The position numbers were made by a program, and so were the translations under genes. Positions 7,550-16,519 of a stretch of 64,000 nt of DNA are shown piece after piece (the first letter of the stretch is position 1; the number at the start of each line of letters is the position of its first letter). A model generated the notes under the pieces. The model did no database searches. It saw only the letters and a list, made by a program, of their open reading frames with translations, and was not told the origin of the DNA. Origin of the DNA: Thalassovita sp. (lineage in GTDB: Bacteria > Pseudomonadota > Alphaproteobacteria > Rhodobacterales > Rhodobacteraceae); the NCBI GenBank assembly GCA_017792425.1, contig CP051233.1, positions 2,412,319 to 2,476,318 of the forward strand. The letters run 5' to 3'.

Positions 7550-8680
7550 TTGCTGCGCTCTAACTTCATGAAGGCAACGGCCATGTCCGTTGCATTGTTC
7601 GCTGGTCAGGCTCTCTGGGCCCAGGATACGGCATTGCCCAAGTCCATGGTCTGGACATCCTACGATCTCGGCTCAACCGGCTATGTCGAAGCTTCGGCGA
7701 TGGCCGACGCGCTTGACAAAAAGTTTGGCACAACTGTCCGCCTTACTCCCTCTGGTACCGGCGTCGGGCGGCTTCTTCCGCTCAAGACAAAGCGAGCCAA
7801 CTTCGGCTTCATGGGCAACGAAATCCTCTTTGCCGCTGAAGGAAGTTTCGAATTTGCCGCTAAGGATTGGGGTCCGCAAGACACCCGTGTCCTGCTTGGC
7901 CGTCCCGCTGCGGTGGGCCTGATCACCGGTAAAGACACTGACATCCATACCATGGCCGACGTGCGCGGGAAAAAAGTCGGCTACGTGCAGGCGAACCCGT
8001 CCATCGACATGAATATTGCTGCCGAGCTAGCCTTCGGCGGGCTTACCAAGGATGATGTCGAGCCTGTGGTTTACCCTGGGTACGGTGCCATGGTGAAAGG
8101 ATTTATCGCCGGCGAGATCGACGTAGTCACGGTGACGCCCACCGTCTCAGCCCTTCGCGAAGCCGAGGGCGGGCGTGGCGTGCGCTGGATTGATATGCCT
8201 GGTTCGGACGCAGAAGGTTGGGCCCGTGTACGTGCAAGCTCATCGGTGTTCTCCCCCGCCACCATGACCGTAGGCGTGAGCATCTCCGCGGAAGATCCCG
8301 CCGAGCTGTTGGGCTACCGCTATCCGCAGCTCTCCACCTATGCTGACGTTAGCGAAGATGAAGTCTACGCCTTGATCAAGGCGCTCGATGAGAGCTACGA
8401 CCTGTTCAAGGACGGCAACCAAGTGATGGGCCGTTGGAACCTCGAAGAAGCCGGCACTTCCCCCGCTGGTGCACCGTTCCACCCAGGTGCAATCAAGTAT
8501 CTTCGCGAGAAAGGCATCTGGAACGTGGAAGACGACGCTTGGAACGATGCACGTATTGCCGAGCTCGAGAAGATCAAAGCCGCTTGGCCTGAGGCGCTCG
8601 CCAAAGCTGACGCGGAAGGCGTGTCCGACGAGAACTGGCCGGCCTTCTGGGAAGCTTATAAGGCCGAAAAGCTCAACTAA
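7550..8680 (+). CDS. TAXI family TRAP transporter solute-binding protein
   Basis: A 376-residue periplasmic binding protein. The TTG start at 7550 is chosen because GGGAGG lies 7 bp upstream and the frame begins a signal peptide (MKATAMSVALFAGQALWAQD, cleavage expected after WAQ or nearby). The mature part has TAXI-family features: an early SYDLGSTGYVEASAMADAL, then TPSGTGVGRLLPLKTKRANFGFMG, and VRGKKVGYVQANPSID. TAXI proteins deliver organic acids to a fused TRAP permease, here the next gene. Binding specificity cannot be read, but gene context points to the acid degraded by the neighbouring enzymes. Confidence 0.92.
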   Translation: MLRSNFMKATAMSVALFAGQALWAQDTALPKSMVWTSYDLGSTGYVEASAMADALDKKFGTTVRLTPSGTGVGRLLPLKTKRANFGFMGNEILFAAEGSFEFAAKDWGPQDTRVLLGRPAAVGLITGKDTDIHTMADVRGKKVGYVQANPSIDMNIAAELAFGGLTKDDVEPVVYPGYGAMVKGFIAGEIDVVTVTPTVSALREAEGGRGVRWIDMPGSDAEGWARVRASSSVFSPATMTVGVSISAEDPAELLGYRYPQLSTYADVSEDEVYALIKALDESYDLFKDGNQVMGRWNLEEAGTSPAGAPFHPGAIKYLREKGIWNVEDDAWNDARIAELEKIKAAWPEALAKADAEGVSDENWPAFWEAYKAEKLN

Positions 8681-8724
8681 GCTACCTAGGCACTTTGCCC
8701 TGATCCAGGGCGCCCTGTGTCGAC

Positions 8725-8755
8725 GGCGGTGCGGAGGTTGACCATTCGCACCGCC
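8725..8755 (+). promoter_or_regulatory. Intercistronic hairpin between binding protein and permease
   Basis: A perfect 9-bp inverted repeat GGCGGTGCG / CGCACCGCC with a 13-nt loop lies in the 124-bp gap. No T-tract follows, so it is not a classical terminator. Such structures often protect the 3' end of the binding-protein message and thereby make more of it than of the permease. Confidence 0.55.
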
Positions 8756-8804
8756 TGAGCCGACAGAGGCCATCGTGCCGCTACCCTGATTTCCGGAGCC
8801 CACT

Positions 8805-10769
8805 ATGCAGACCGCAGAGACCTCTCCCACCACGCCAGTCACGAAGCTCTGGTCCCAACCAAGGGAACGGCTGTCTGGCTTGCCCTGGTTCGTCACCTTA
8901 GGGTTATCGTTCTTGGGACTGACGATCATCGTCAACCAGATATTCAATCTGCAGGTCATGGGTTTTCGCCCGATCAGTACCTCGTATTACTACATCATCG
9001 TTGGCCTATTCATGCCGGTGGCCTTCCTTGCGACTCCCGCTCGTGCGGCAGATGCGCATCGAGTGCGCTTGTATGACTGGGTGCTTGCCGGCCTAGCGCT
9101 TGGCATCTGTCTCTACTTTGCCTCTCATACCGACGAGATTCTGAACCGTGGCTGGGAATACCAAGCTCCCACCCCTGTTACGCTTATGGCAGGCGGGCTA
9201 GTGCTGCTCTCGCTTGAGGCAGTGCGCCGTTGTGCGGGGGTGCCGCTGTTTATCATCTGCGCTATCTTCGCAGCATTCCCGCTCTACACCGGCTACCTTC
9301 CGGGCTTCCTTTGGGGGGTGCAGCTTTCGCTCCCTGAAACCGTGCTAAGCCATTCGCTCGGTGTCGAGAGCATCATCGGCATTCCGATCCGTGTGATCGC
9401 TGATCTGCTCATTGGCTTCATCGTCTTTGGCGTCGCGCTTACGGTTTCTGGCGGCGGCGTGTTCTTCATGGACCTCGCATCGGCCCTTATGGGGCACGCC
9501 CGCGGTGGCCCTGCCAAGGTTGCGATCCTGTCCTCCGGCTTCTTCGGCTCGCTTTCGGGAAGCGTGATCTCGAACGTGATTTCCACCGGCGCGATGACGA
9601 TCCCCACGATGAAAAAGTGCGGCTATCCGGCCACCTACGCCGGTGCGGTCGAAAGCTGCGCCTCGACTGGTGGCGCGCTGATGCCGCCAGTTATGGGATC
9701 GGTGGCCTTCGTTATGGCCTCTTTCATGGGCGTCCCTTACGCCGACATCATGGTCGCCGCAACAGTGCCTGCACTGCTCTTCTACCTCGTGTTGCTTATC
9801 CAGACAGACTGCTACGCCGCAAAAAATGGCCTGAAGGGCCTGCCGCGCGACCAGTTGCCGAAACTTATGCTGGTGCTTCGTTCGGGTTGGGTCTTCCTTA
9901 TCAGTCTCTTCGCGCTCGTGCTTCTTCTGCTGGCCACGAATGCCGAGGCGAAAGCTCCGTTCTTCATCACTGTCCTGCTGCTGCTTACAGCGCTGATCCA
10001 TGCTCGCAAGGGCAAAAAGCTGGAGCCGATCCTGCAGCTTGTGATGGAGACCGGCACGACCATCGGGATGCTTGTCGGTGTGCTGGCTGGTGTGGGTATG
10101 GTTGTCGGCGCACTTGCGATTACTGGGGTGGGCAATGCTTTTTCCCGCGAACTTCTGCAATATGCCGGCGGGAACCCGTATCTGCTGCTGCTGTTCGGCG
10201 CATTGACGAGCTTCATCCTTGGCATGGGAATGACGGTATCGGCTTGCTACATTTTCCTCGCCGTAGTGCTTGCGCCGGCTCTGGTTCAGAGCGGTTTCAG
10301 CCAGATGGCAAGCCACCTCTTCATCCTCTATTGGGCCATGCTCTCTTACATCACACCGCCTGTGGCGATGGCAGCTGTCGCTGCTTCTTCCATCGCTAAG
10401 GCTCCGGCAATGCGCACCGGCGTTACCGCCATGCGGCTTGGCGCTATCCTCTTTGTCCTGCCATTCCTCTTTGTGCTGAACCCCAGCCTGATCCTACAGG
10501 GTGATTGGCTGGGTATCATCCCCTCGGTTTCGACTGCGATCCTCTCGATCCTCATGCTCGCCGCTGCATCCGAACGTTGGCTCTACATTCTCAACCGTCG
10601 CGCAACTGGCTGGGAGGCACTTGTCATGCTGGCGGGGGGCATCGGTCTACTGATCCCCGAACGTCTCTCTGACCTCGCAGGACTTGCCGCCTTGGCGTTG
10701 GTATACGGTGTCGGCTTTGCTACCCGCCCGCGTACATCGACAGCAGAAACGACCGGAGATGCCGAATGA
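8805..10769 (+). CDS. TRAP transporter fused permease subunit (DctQM fusion)
   Basis: A 654-residue polytopic inner-membrane protein. The N-terminal roughly 180 residues carry a DctQ-like bundle of four helices. The remainder is a DctM-type transporter domain (SGSVISNVISTGAMTIPTMK, GALMPPVMGSVAFVMASFM, and SYITPPVAMAAVAASSIAK). Fused permeases of this kind pair with TAXI binding proteins, as here. The transporter would use an ion gradient to import an organic acid. The next gene overlaps by ATGA, tying transport to the downstream hydrolase and CoA-transferase. Confidence 0.94.
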   Translation: MQTAETSPTTPVTKLWSQPRERLSGLPWFVTLGLSFLGLTIIVNQIFNLQVMGFRPISTSYYYIIVGLFMPVAFLATPARAADAHRVRLYDWVLAGLALGICLYFASHTDEILNRGWEYQAPTPVTLMAGGLVLLSLEAVRRCAGVPLFIICAIFAAFPLYTGYLPGFLWGVQLSLPETVLSHSLGVESIIGIPIRVIADLLIGFIVFGVALTVSGGGVFFMDLASALMGHARGGPAKVAILSSGFFGSLSGSVISNVISTGAMTIPTMKKCGYPATYAGAVESCASTGGALMPPVMGSVAFVMASFMGVPYADIMVAATVPALLFYLVLLIQTDCYAAKNGLKGLPRDQLPKLMLVLRSGWVFLISLFALVLLLLATNAEAKAPFFITVLLLLTALIHARKGKKLEPILQLVMETGTTIGMLVGVLAGVGMVVGALAITGVGNAFSRELLQYAGGNPYLLLLFGALTSFILGMGMTVSACYIFLAVVLAPALVQSGFSQMASHLFILYWAMLSYITPPVAMAAVAASSIAKAPAMRTGVTAMRLGAILFVLPFLFVLNPSLILQGDWLGIIPSVSTAILSILMLAAASERWLYILNRRATGWEALVMLAGGIGLLIPERLSDLAGLAALALVYGVGFATRPRTSTAETTGDAE

Positions 10770-11587
10770 GCCCCCCCCATCGCATCGCCCTGCCCGACGG
10801 CCCGTCCCTCAATGTCCGCCTCGATGGACCTGAGGGGGCACCCGTCCTGTTCTTTTCCAACTCTGTGCTTACGGACCACACGGTCTGGGACGCGCAGGCC
10901 GAGGCATTCTCGGAAAGCTATCGGGTAATCCGCTACGACCAACGAGGCCACGGTGCATCCGACATAACCGACGGCCCGATGGACTTCAGCAGATACGGGG
11001 CCGACGTGGTCTCCCTCCTCAATGCGCTCGGGATCGACCGCTGCACCTTTATCGGTCTTTCCATGGGTGTCCCGACCGGACTTGCAGCCTATGCCGCCGC
11101 ACCGGAGCGCTTCGAGCGTTTCGTATTGGTAGACGGGGTTAGCCGCTCCGCCCCAGGACGCGAAGTCTTTTGGGGCGAGCGCCGCGATACCGCGCGCGAC
11201 AAGGGTATGGAGGAAATCGCCAACTCGACCGCACCCCGATGGATGCCCGGAGTCGACGAAACTACGCCCGCCATTATCCGCCTGAAGGCCATGGTCGCGG
11301 CGACGCCCGTAGAGGGTTTCGCGGCTGCGACCCATGCGCTTGCAAGCTACGATCTCTCCAACGTTGTTTCAAATCTTCGTGTGCCGCTCCTCGGGATCAC
11401 CGGCGATAAAGACGGCACCATGCCAGAAGCGGTGCGCAAGCAGTTTGCCGATGTGCCGGGCGCGCTTTTCGTAGGTATCGCTGATGCCGGCCACCTGCCC
11501 AATTTCCAAAACCCTAACGCCTTCAATACCGCGCTTTCCGCTTTTCTTGAGGCAACCGCGCAAGACATTACCAAGGAGACCCGTTGA
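10766..11587 (+). CDS. Alpha/beta hydrolase, 3-oxoadipate enol-lactonase-like
   Basis: A 273-residue alpha/beta hydrolase. The nucleophile elbow is FIGLSMG with Ser99, the acid is expected in LGITGDKDGTMP, and the catalytic His lies in IADAGHLPNFQNP. The pattern IRYDQRGHGASD and PAHL-like end resemble PcaD-type enol-lactone hydrolases. It overlaps the permease gene by ATGA and its stop overlaps the start of the next CoA-transferase. It may open a lactone or cleave an ester in the pathway. Assignment to PcaD itself is not justified because no other protocatechuate-branch genes are present except a thiolase. Confidence 0.85.
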   Translation: MSPPHRIALPDGPSLNVRLDGPEGAPVLFFSNSVLTDHTVWDAQAEAFSESYRVIRYDQRGHGASDITDGPMDFSRYGADVVSLLNALGIDRCTFIGLSMGVPTGLAAYAAAPERFERFVLVDGVSRSAPGREVFWGERRDTARDKGMEEIANSTAPRWMPGVDETTPAIIRLKAMVAATPVEGFAAATHALASYDLSNVVSNLRVPLLGITGDKDGTMPEAVRKQFADVPGALFVGIADAGHLPNFQNPNAFNTALSAFLEATAQDITKETR

Positions 11588-12780
11588 TGTCCGGCCCCCT
11601 TTCACACGTTCGCGTCCTCGACCTCAGCCGTATCATGGCTGGCCCTTGGTGCGGCCAGATCCTTGCCGATCTGGGCGCCGACGTTATCAAAGTGGAGCGT
11701 CTCCGCGAGGGTGATGACACCCGCCGCTGGGGTCCGCCCTTTCTGAAGGACAAGGACGGCAACCCGACCAAGGAGGCTGGCTACTACCTTTCGGTGAACC
11801 GCGGCAAGCGCTCGGTGGAGCTTGACCTGAAGAGCGAGGAAGGCCGCGCCGTGGTCAAGGCCCTGGCCGCCGAAAGCGACATCCTGCTTGAGAACTTCAA
11901 GACCGGCACGCTGGGCCGGATGGGCCTCGGCTACGAAGACCTCAAGGTGGTGAACCCAAAGCTGATCTACTGTTCGATCACTGGCTTCGGCCTCACCGGC
12001 CCGATGGCAGGCGATGCGGCCTATGATTTCATGATCCAGGGCATGGGCGGGCTGATGAGCGTGACCGGCGGGGACGACGGTGCCCCCGGCGGCGGACCGC
12101 AGAAGGTCGGCGTGCCGATCGTCGATATCATGACCGGCATGTATGCCGCCATCGGCGTGCTGGCCGCGCTCTCCAACCGCGACCAGACCGGCAATGGCGA
12201 CCATATCGACCTCGCCATGCTCGACGTGTCGGTGGCGATGCTGGCCAATCAGGCGATGAACTTCCTCGTCTCCGGCCAAGAGCCGGTGCGCCGTGGCAAC
12301 CGCCACCCCAACATCCAGCCCCAGAACGTCTACCCGGTGAAGGACGGCTATATCGTTCTGGCGGTGGGCAATGACGGGCAGTTCCGCAAGTTCGCCGAGG
12401 TGACCGGCCAGCCCGCGCTGGCGGATGATCCGAAATTCGCCACCAATGCGGCCCGGGTTGAAAACCTTGAAGAACTCGAAACCCTGCTAATCGCTGCGCT
12501 TTCCTCTGGCACGATCACGGAATGGGTTGCGGCCTTTGCCGCGGCCGGTGTCCCAGCTGGACCGATCAACACCGTGGGCCGGGTTTTTGATGAACCTCAG
12601 ATCCAGCACCGCGAGATGCTGCGAGATATTCCTCACCCACTCTCCGGCTCGGTGAAACAGGTAGTCAGCCCACTCAATTTTACCAATGCGCCGCTCGCCT
12701 TCGATCGCGCGCCGCCGCTCTTGGGGGAACATACCGAGGAAGTTCTCAAAGCCCTTGGACTGAAGGAGACGCAAGAATGA
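11587..12780 (+). CDS. CaiB/BaiF family CoA-transferase, second of three
   Basis: A 397-residue class III CoA-transferase. The ATG at 11587 shares its A with the stop of the hydrolase gene (TGATG). Conserved blocks are VLDLSRIMAGPWCGQILADL, ILLENFKTGTLGRMGLGY and the AAYDFMIQGMGGLMSVTG stretch, with the expected catalytic Asp. It resembles the protein at 3962 closely in layout but differs throughout, so it is not a recent duplicate. It ends in overlap (ATGA) with the carboxymuconolactone decarboxylase-family gene. It probably activates an acid released by the hydrolase or imported by the TRAP system. Confidence 0.93.
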   Translation: MSGPLSHVRVLDLSRIMAGPWCGQILADLGADVIKVERLREGDDTRRWGPPFLKDKDGNPTKEAGYYLSVNRGKRSVELDLKSEEGRAVVKALAAESDILLENFKTGTLGRMGLGYEDLKVVNPKLIYCSITGFGLTGPMAGDAAYDFMIQGMGGLMSVTGGDDGAPGGGPQKVGVPIVDIMTGMYAAIGVLAALSNRDQTGNGDHIDLAMLDVSVAMLANQAMNFLVSGQEPVRRGNRHPNIQPQNVYPVKDGYIVLAVGNDGQFRKFAEVTGQPALADDPKFATNAARVENLEELETLLIAALSSGTITEWVAAFAAAGVPAGPINTVGRVFDEPQIQHREMLRDIPHPLSGSVKQVVSPLNFTNAPLAFDRAPPLLGEHTEEVLKALGLKETQE

Positions 12781-13403
12781 GCCAGCAGAGCCAAAGCGCC
12801 ACCAACCGGGGCCGTATCAGCTTCCCGGTGCCTGAAACAATGAACGAAGCCCAGCTCGAGGTCTACGAGCAGATCGTTTCTGGTCCCCGCCGCACCTTGG
12901 TCGGCCCCCTGCGGGCAGCCCTGCACAACCCAGTTCTGGCCGACCGCTGGCAGCGCCTGGGCCAAGTGCTTCGGTTCGAAACTTCCCTGCCCACCCACCT
13001 CAACGAGTTGGCGATTTTGGTCACCGCACGGCGCTGGAACAGCGATCTGGAATGGGCCATCCATGCTGGGGACGCGGATCGCGCTGGGCTCGACCCGGCC
13101 ATCGCGGAGGCGATCCGCACCTGCTCGGCTCCCGATTTCGAGGGGGATGATGTTGCCCGCGAGATCTACGACTACGCCTGCGAGCTGGTGCAGCGCGGCG
13201 ACGTGAGCGAGCCAACCTATGCCGCCATTGTCGCCCGCTGGGGCGAGGTCGGTGCGGTCGAGCTGACCGCCGTGATCGGTTACTACTCGATGGTTGCGAT
13301 GACGCTGAACGTTCACCGCGTGCCCATGCCCGACGGACTGAGCGCCGACCTGCCGAAAGAGGAGGGCAAGCTGGCGAGTTTGCTCTCCGCCAAGAGCAGA
13401 TAG
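12777..13403 (+). CDS. Carboxymuconolactone decarboxylase family protein
   Basis: A 208-residue protein of the CMD/AhpD-like all-helical fold. The family core is seen in LRFETSLPTHLNELAILVTA with the following RRWNSDLEWAIHAGDA. There is no CxxC motif, so it is not an AhpD-type peroxidase reductase; it groups with the decarboxylase-like members. It is translationally coupled to the upstream CoA-transferase. Its reaction in this pathway is unknown; members without proven lactone substrates are common in aromatic-acid clusters. Confidence 0.85.
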   Translation: MSQQSQSATNRGRISFPVPETMNEAQLEVYEQIVSGPRRTLVGPLRAALHNPVLADRWQRLGQVLRFETSLPTHLNELAILVTARRWNSDLEWAIHAGDADRAGLDPAIAEAIRTCSAPDFEGDDVAREIYDYACELVQRGDVSEPTYAAIVARWGEVGAVELTAVIGYYSMVAMTLNVHRVPMPDGLSADLPKEEGKLASLLSAKSR

Positions 13404-13446
13404 ACCCGCAATTCAGACAATGTCACTGATCATCCGGGAGGAAACC

Positions 13447-15033
13447 ATGATCACAAGGAAGACCCGAGTCATCCTGCTGACAACAGCAGCCGCCATTGCG
13501 ACACCGCAATTCGCGGCATCCGACGAAGCCGCTTGTGCGCAACTTTCAACACTCTCCAACGACCAGACGGAGATCACCTCCACCACATGGGTTCCGGTCG
13601 GTCCAGACGCGGATGCCAAGGCGGACCTCCCGGCCTATTGTCGGGTCGACGGCATCATCGGCGCGCGCGTCGGCGCAGGTGACCGTCCATTGGGCGAGAA
13701 GTTCGAGTTGCGCTTGCCCGCCGAGTGGAACGGTCGCTTCTTCTTCCAGGGTGGGGGCGGGCTTGACGGGAGAGTTCGCCCGGCCTACGGTCGCGGCGCG
13801 CCAACGAGCACGCCCCCCGCGGTCGGCGAAGGCTTTGCGGTCATCTCCACCAATGCCGGCCACGACTATCCCGATGGATCCTTCGGTTTCGACGAGAAGG
13901 CGCGCGAGATCTGGGGCTACGAGACGATCGAGCACGTTACCCTCGTCGGGAAAGAACTGGTGGAGGCCTACTACGGCGAAGCGCCGCACCATTCGTACCT
14001 TGTGGGATGCTCGAACGGCGGGCGGCAGGGCATGATGGCTAGCCAGCGCTACCCCGAGCTCTTCGACGGCATCGTGAGCGGAGCACCAGTCTTCCGGATG
14101 ACCCGCTCGCACATCGACACTGCATGGGGCCTCCAGAACCTTACGTCTATCGCACCAAAGAACAAAGAAGGCGACCGAATTCTTGCCAAAGCCTTCAGTG
14201 ATTCGGATCTCGCGCTTCTGTCCGATGACATCCTCGCTGTTTGCGATGGGCTAGACGGGCTGGAAGACGGGCTCGTCTCGGCCGTCGGCCAATGCGACTA
14301 CGACCCGGCGCGACTGCAGTGTCAGGGCGACAAGACCGACGCATGCCTGTCTACTGACCAGGTCCGCGTGATGCAGACCATCCACGCAGGCTCGACCGAC
14401 AGCGCGGGCAAGGCCTGGTACATTCCTTGGGCGTTCGATCCCGGTATCGGGGACAGCGGTTGGCGGCGTTGGCGGCTTGGCGATTCCGAAACCGCCGAGC
14501 CCAACGCGATCAAGGCCGGGCTCAGCAACAACGGGATCAAACACGTCTTCATCACGCCGCCCGACGCGGAGTTCAACATCCAGGAGTTTGACTTCGACGA
14601 GGATCCGAAACGGATGGAGGCCTCGGCGGCTTTCGCAGACGCCGTCTCTACCGACTTGGCTGCCTTCCGCGACAAGGGCGGCAAGATTCTCTTCTACCAT
14701 GGCGTCAGCGACCCTGCGATCTCTGCCCTTGACACGGCGCGCTACTTCGACGCTCTCACCGAGGACATGGGCGGGTCCGATGCGACCGATGAGTTCGCCA
14801 AGCTGTATCTCGTACCCGGCATGGGGCATTGCGGGGGCGGCAAAGGACTGAACGAGTTCGATACGCTGAGCGCAATCGTCGATTGGGTCGAGAACGAAAA
14901 GGCTCCAGGCTCCCTCGTCGTGACGGGCTCGTACAGACCGGGGGTCAGCCGCCCGCTCTGCCCCTACCCAACTTACGCCACCTATGACGGCAGCGGCGAT
15001 CCGGCGAAGGCCGAAAGTTTCAACTGCCAATAA
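13447..15033 (+). CDS. Secreted tannase / feruloyl esterase family alpha/beta hydrolase
   Basis: 528 residues from the ATG at 13447, chosen because GGGAGGAA lies just upstream and a signal peptide follows (MITRKTRVILLTTAAAIA, cleavage probably after AAS). The family nucleophile motif GCSNGGRQG puts the serine at residue 189, and the C-terminal MGHCGGG contains the conserved His. Six or more cysteines in the mature part fit the disulphides of this family. The family hydrolyses esters of aromatic acids (gallate, ferulate, mono-terephthalate). Here it probably acts in the periplasm to release the acid taken up by the TAXI-TRAP system. Confidence 0.9.
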   Translation: MITRKTRVILLTTAAAIATPQFAASDEAACAQLSTLSNDQTEITSTTWVPVGPDADAKADLPAYCRVDGIIGARVGAGDRPLGEKFELRLPAEWNGRFFFQGGGGLDGRVRPAYGRGAPTSTPPAVGEGFAVISTNAGHDYPDGSFGFDEKAREIWGYETIEHVTLVGKELVEAYYGEAPHHSYLVGCSNGGRQGMMASQRYPELFDGIVSGAPVFRMTRSHIDTAWGLQNLTSIAPKNKEGDRILAKAFSDSDLALLSDDILAVCDGLDGLEDGLVSAVGQCDYDPARLQCQGDKTDACLSTDQVRVMQTIHAGSTDSAGKAWYIPWAFDPGIGDSGWRRWRLGDSETAEPNAIKAGLSNNGIKHVFITPPDAEFNIQEFDFDEDPKRMEASAAFADAVSTDLAAFRDKGGKILFYHGVSDPAISALDTARYFDALTEDMGGSDATDEFAKLYLVPGMGHCGGGKGLNEFDTLSAIVDWVENEKAPGSLVVTGSYRPGVSRPLCPYPTYATYDGSGDPAKAESFNCQ

Positions 15034-15101
15034 GCTGGCTATCGGGTCGGCGCGCCTTCTGTGCCGGCCCACATTATACTGAAAAGTCAATCAAGGATCC
15101 C

Positions 15102-15707
15102 ATGTTCTACGACCCGCGCAGCGAGGGCCACGGCCTGCCGCACAACCCCTGGCTGGCGCTGATCGTGCCGCGTCCGATCGGCTGGATCTCCACCGTATCG
15201 GCCGAGGGCACGCCTAACCTGGCGCCCTATAGCTGCTTCAATTCGGTGGCCTCGACGCCGCCGCATGTGATGTTCTCCTCCGACAGCGCTAAGGACAGCG
15301 TGACCAACGCCGAGGCCACCGGCTACTTTTGCTGCAACCTCGCCACCTTCGAGCTGTGCGTGCAGATGAACCAGAGTTCGGCGACCTACGCGCCCGAAGT
15401 GGACGAGTTCGAGGCCTCGGGCCTGACGGCGGTACCCTGCGAGAACATCCCGGTCATGCGGGTGGCTGAGAGCCCGGTGGCGGTGGAGTGCAAACTCTCC
15501 CAGTTGATCACCCTCACCCCCTCCAGCGGGCTGCCCAACACCAACCGTATCGTCATCGGCGAGGTCGTGGGCATCCACATCGACGAGCGCGTGCTGAAGG
15601 ACGGGCTGGTGGACGTGGAAGAGCTGAAACCGTTGGGCCGCATGGGCTACCGCGAATACACTGTGCCGCCTCGCAGCTTCGAGATGCTGCGCCCGGTGCT
15701 CGACTAA
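15102..15707 (+). CDS. Flavin reductase family protein
   Basis: A 201-residue split-barrel FMN-binding protein: the N-terminal LIVPRPIGWISTVSAEGTPN followed by LAPYSCFN is a classic flavin-reductase-like signature. These proteins either supply reduced flavin to a two-component monooxygenase or bind FMN for other redox work. No partner monooxygenase is encoded anywhere in the island. It sits between the secreted esterase and an enoyl-CoA hydratase and is followed after 16 bp by the latter, so it belongs to the same transcript. Function in the pathway is open. Confidence 0.88.
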   Translation: MFYDPRSEGHGLPHNPWLALIVPRPIGWISTVSAEGTPNLAPYSCFNSVASTPPHVMFSSDSAKDSVTNAEATGYFCCNLATFELCVQMNQSSATYAPEVDEFEASGLTAVPCENIPVMRVAESPVAVECKLSQLITLTPSSGLPNTNRIVIGEVVGIHIDERVLKDGLVDVEELKPLGRMGYREYTVPPRSFEMLRPVLD

Positions 15708-15723
15708 AAAAAGGAGACTGCTG

Positions 15724-16491
15724 ATGAGCGACTACGAAACACTCACACTGGAGGTGGCCGATTTCGTCGCCACCGTAACCATCACCCGCCCGCCGGTGAA
15801 TGCGCAGAACAACCGCTTTCGCGAAGAAATCGCCGAAGTGATCGACGCTCTTGGCGACCGGACGGACGTGCGCGCCATCGTCCTCACCGGCGCAGGCAAG
15901 GCCTTCTCGGCCGGGGCCGACCTTTCCGAGCGTCCGACCCAGGATCCCGGCCATTACACCGCCCATAATCGCCGCGTTCGGGCCAGCTTTGACTGCCTGC
16001 TGGAATGTCCCAAGCCAATCATCGCGGCCGTCAACGGAGCCGCCATCGGTGCGGGCTGCGTCACCGCGCTCTGCTGCGATATCATAGTGACCTCCGAAAA
16101 GGGTTTCCTGCAAATGACCGAGGTGATGGTCGGCCTAGCCGGCGGCGTGGCGCATGTCCGCCGTCACTTCGGCGAAAGCGACGCACGGATGATGATTTAT
16201 ACCGCCCGCCGGGTCTATGGTCCCGAACTTCTGCGCATGAACGTCGCTTCGGCCTGCGTGGCACCTGAAGAGCTTTTCGCCACCGCACATGCGCTCGCGG
16301 TCGATATCGCCAAGGCCAGCCCATCTGCGGTGCGCGCTGCCAAGAAGTCTTTCCAGATGACCGAAGGCGTCTCAATCTATGAGGGATATCGCTTCGAGCA
16401 AGGTCAGACCAAGGCGCTATCCACCTCGGAGGACACCGCCGAAGCCATGACCGCCTTCCGCGAGAAGCGCCCGCCAGTGTTCAAGAGCTGA
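15724..16491 (+). CDS. Enoyl-CoA hydratase/isomerase family protein
   Basis: A 255-residue crotonase-fold protein. The oxyanion-hole segments are visible (VLTGAGKAFSAGADLSER and PIIAAVNGAAIGAGCVTALC). The first catalytic Glu position reads CVTALCCDI rather than the LELAL form of true hydratases, and the second region reads LQMTEVMVGLAGGVAHVRR, keeping a Glu. It may therefore be an isomerase, hydrolase or ring-cleaving crotonase rather than a standard hydratase. An AAGGAG site precedes the ATG. It is the last gene of the plus-strand run. Confidence 0.88.
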   Translation: MSDYETLTLEVADFVATVTITRPPVNAQNNRFREEIAEVIDALGDRTDVRAIVLTGAGKAFSAGADLSERPTQDPGHYTAHNRRVRASFDCLLECPKPIIAAVNGAAIGAGCVTALCCDIIVTSEKGFLQMTEVMVGLAGGVAHVRRHFGESDARMMIYTARRVYGPELLRMNVASACVAPEELFATAHALAVDIAKASPSAVRAAKKSFQMTEGVSIYEGYRFEQGQTKALSTSEDTAEAMTAFREKRPPVFKS

Positions 16492-16492
16492 T

Positions 16493-16519
16493 GGTAGGGG
16501 CGGGGTAACCCGCCCTACC
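16493..16519. terminator. Convergent hairpin between hydratase and GntR genes
   Basis: GGTAGGGGCGGG and CCCGCCCTACC form an 11-bp stem with one bulged G and a GTAA loop. It sits between the two convergent genes and overlaps the stop codon of the GntR gene. There is no clear T-tract on either strand, so termination is likely but not certain. Confidence 0.5.

Noticed and set aside
10766..11587. Protocatechuate branch of the beta-ketoadipate pathway
   Set aside because: An enol-lactonase-like hydrolase, a CMD-family protein and a PcaF-type thiolase occur, but there is no PcaGH, PcaB or PcaIJ, so the canonical pathway is not encoded here.
13447..15033. MHETase or plastic-degrading enzyme
   Set aside because: It belongs to the tannase family, which includes MHETase, but nothing seen in the sequence separates it from ordinary feruloyl or tannase-like esterases, and no PETase-like gene is present.
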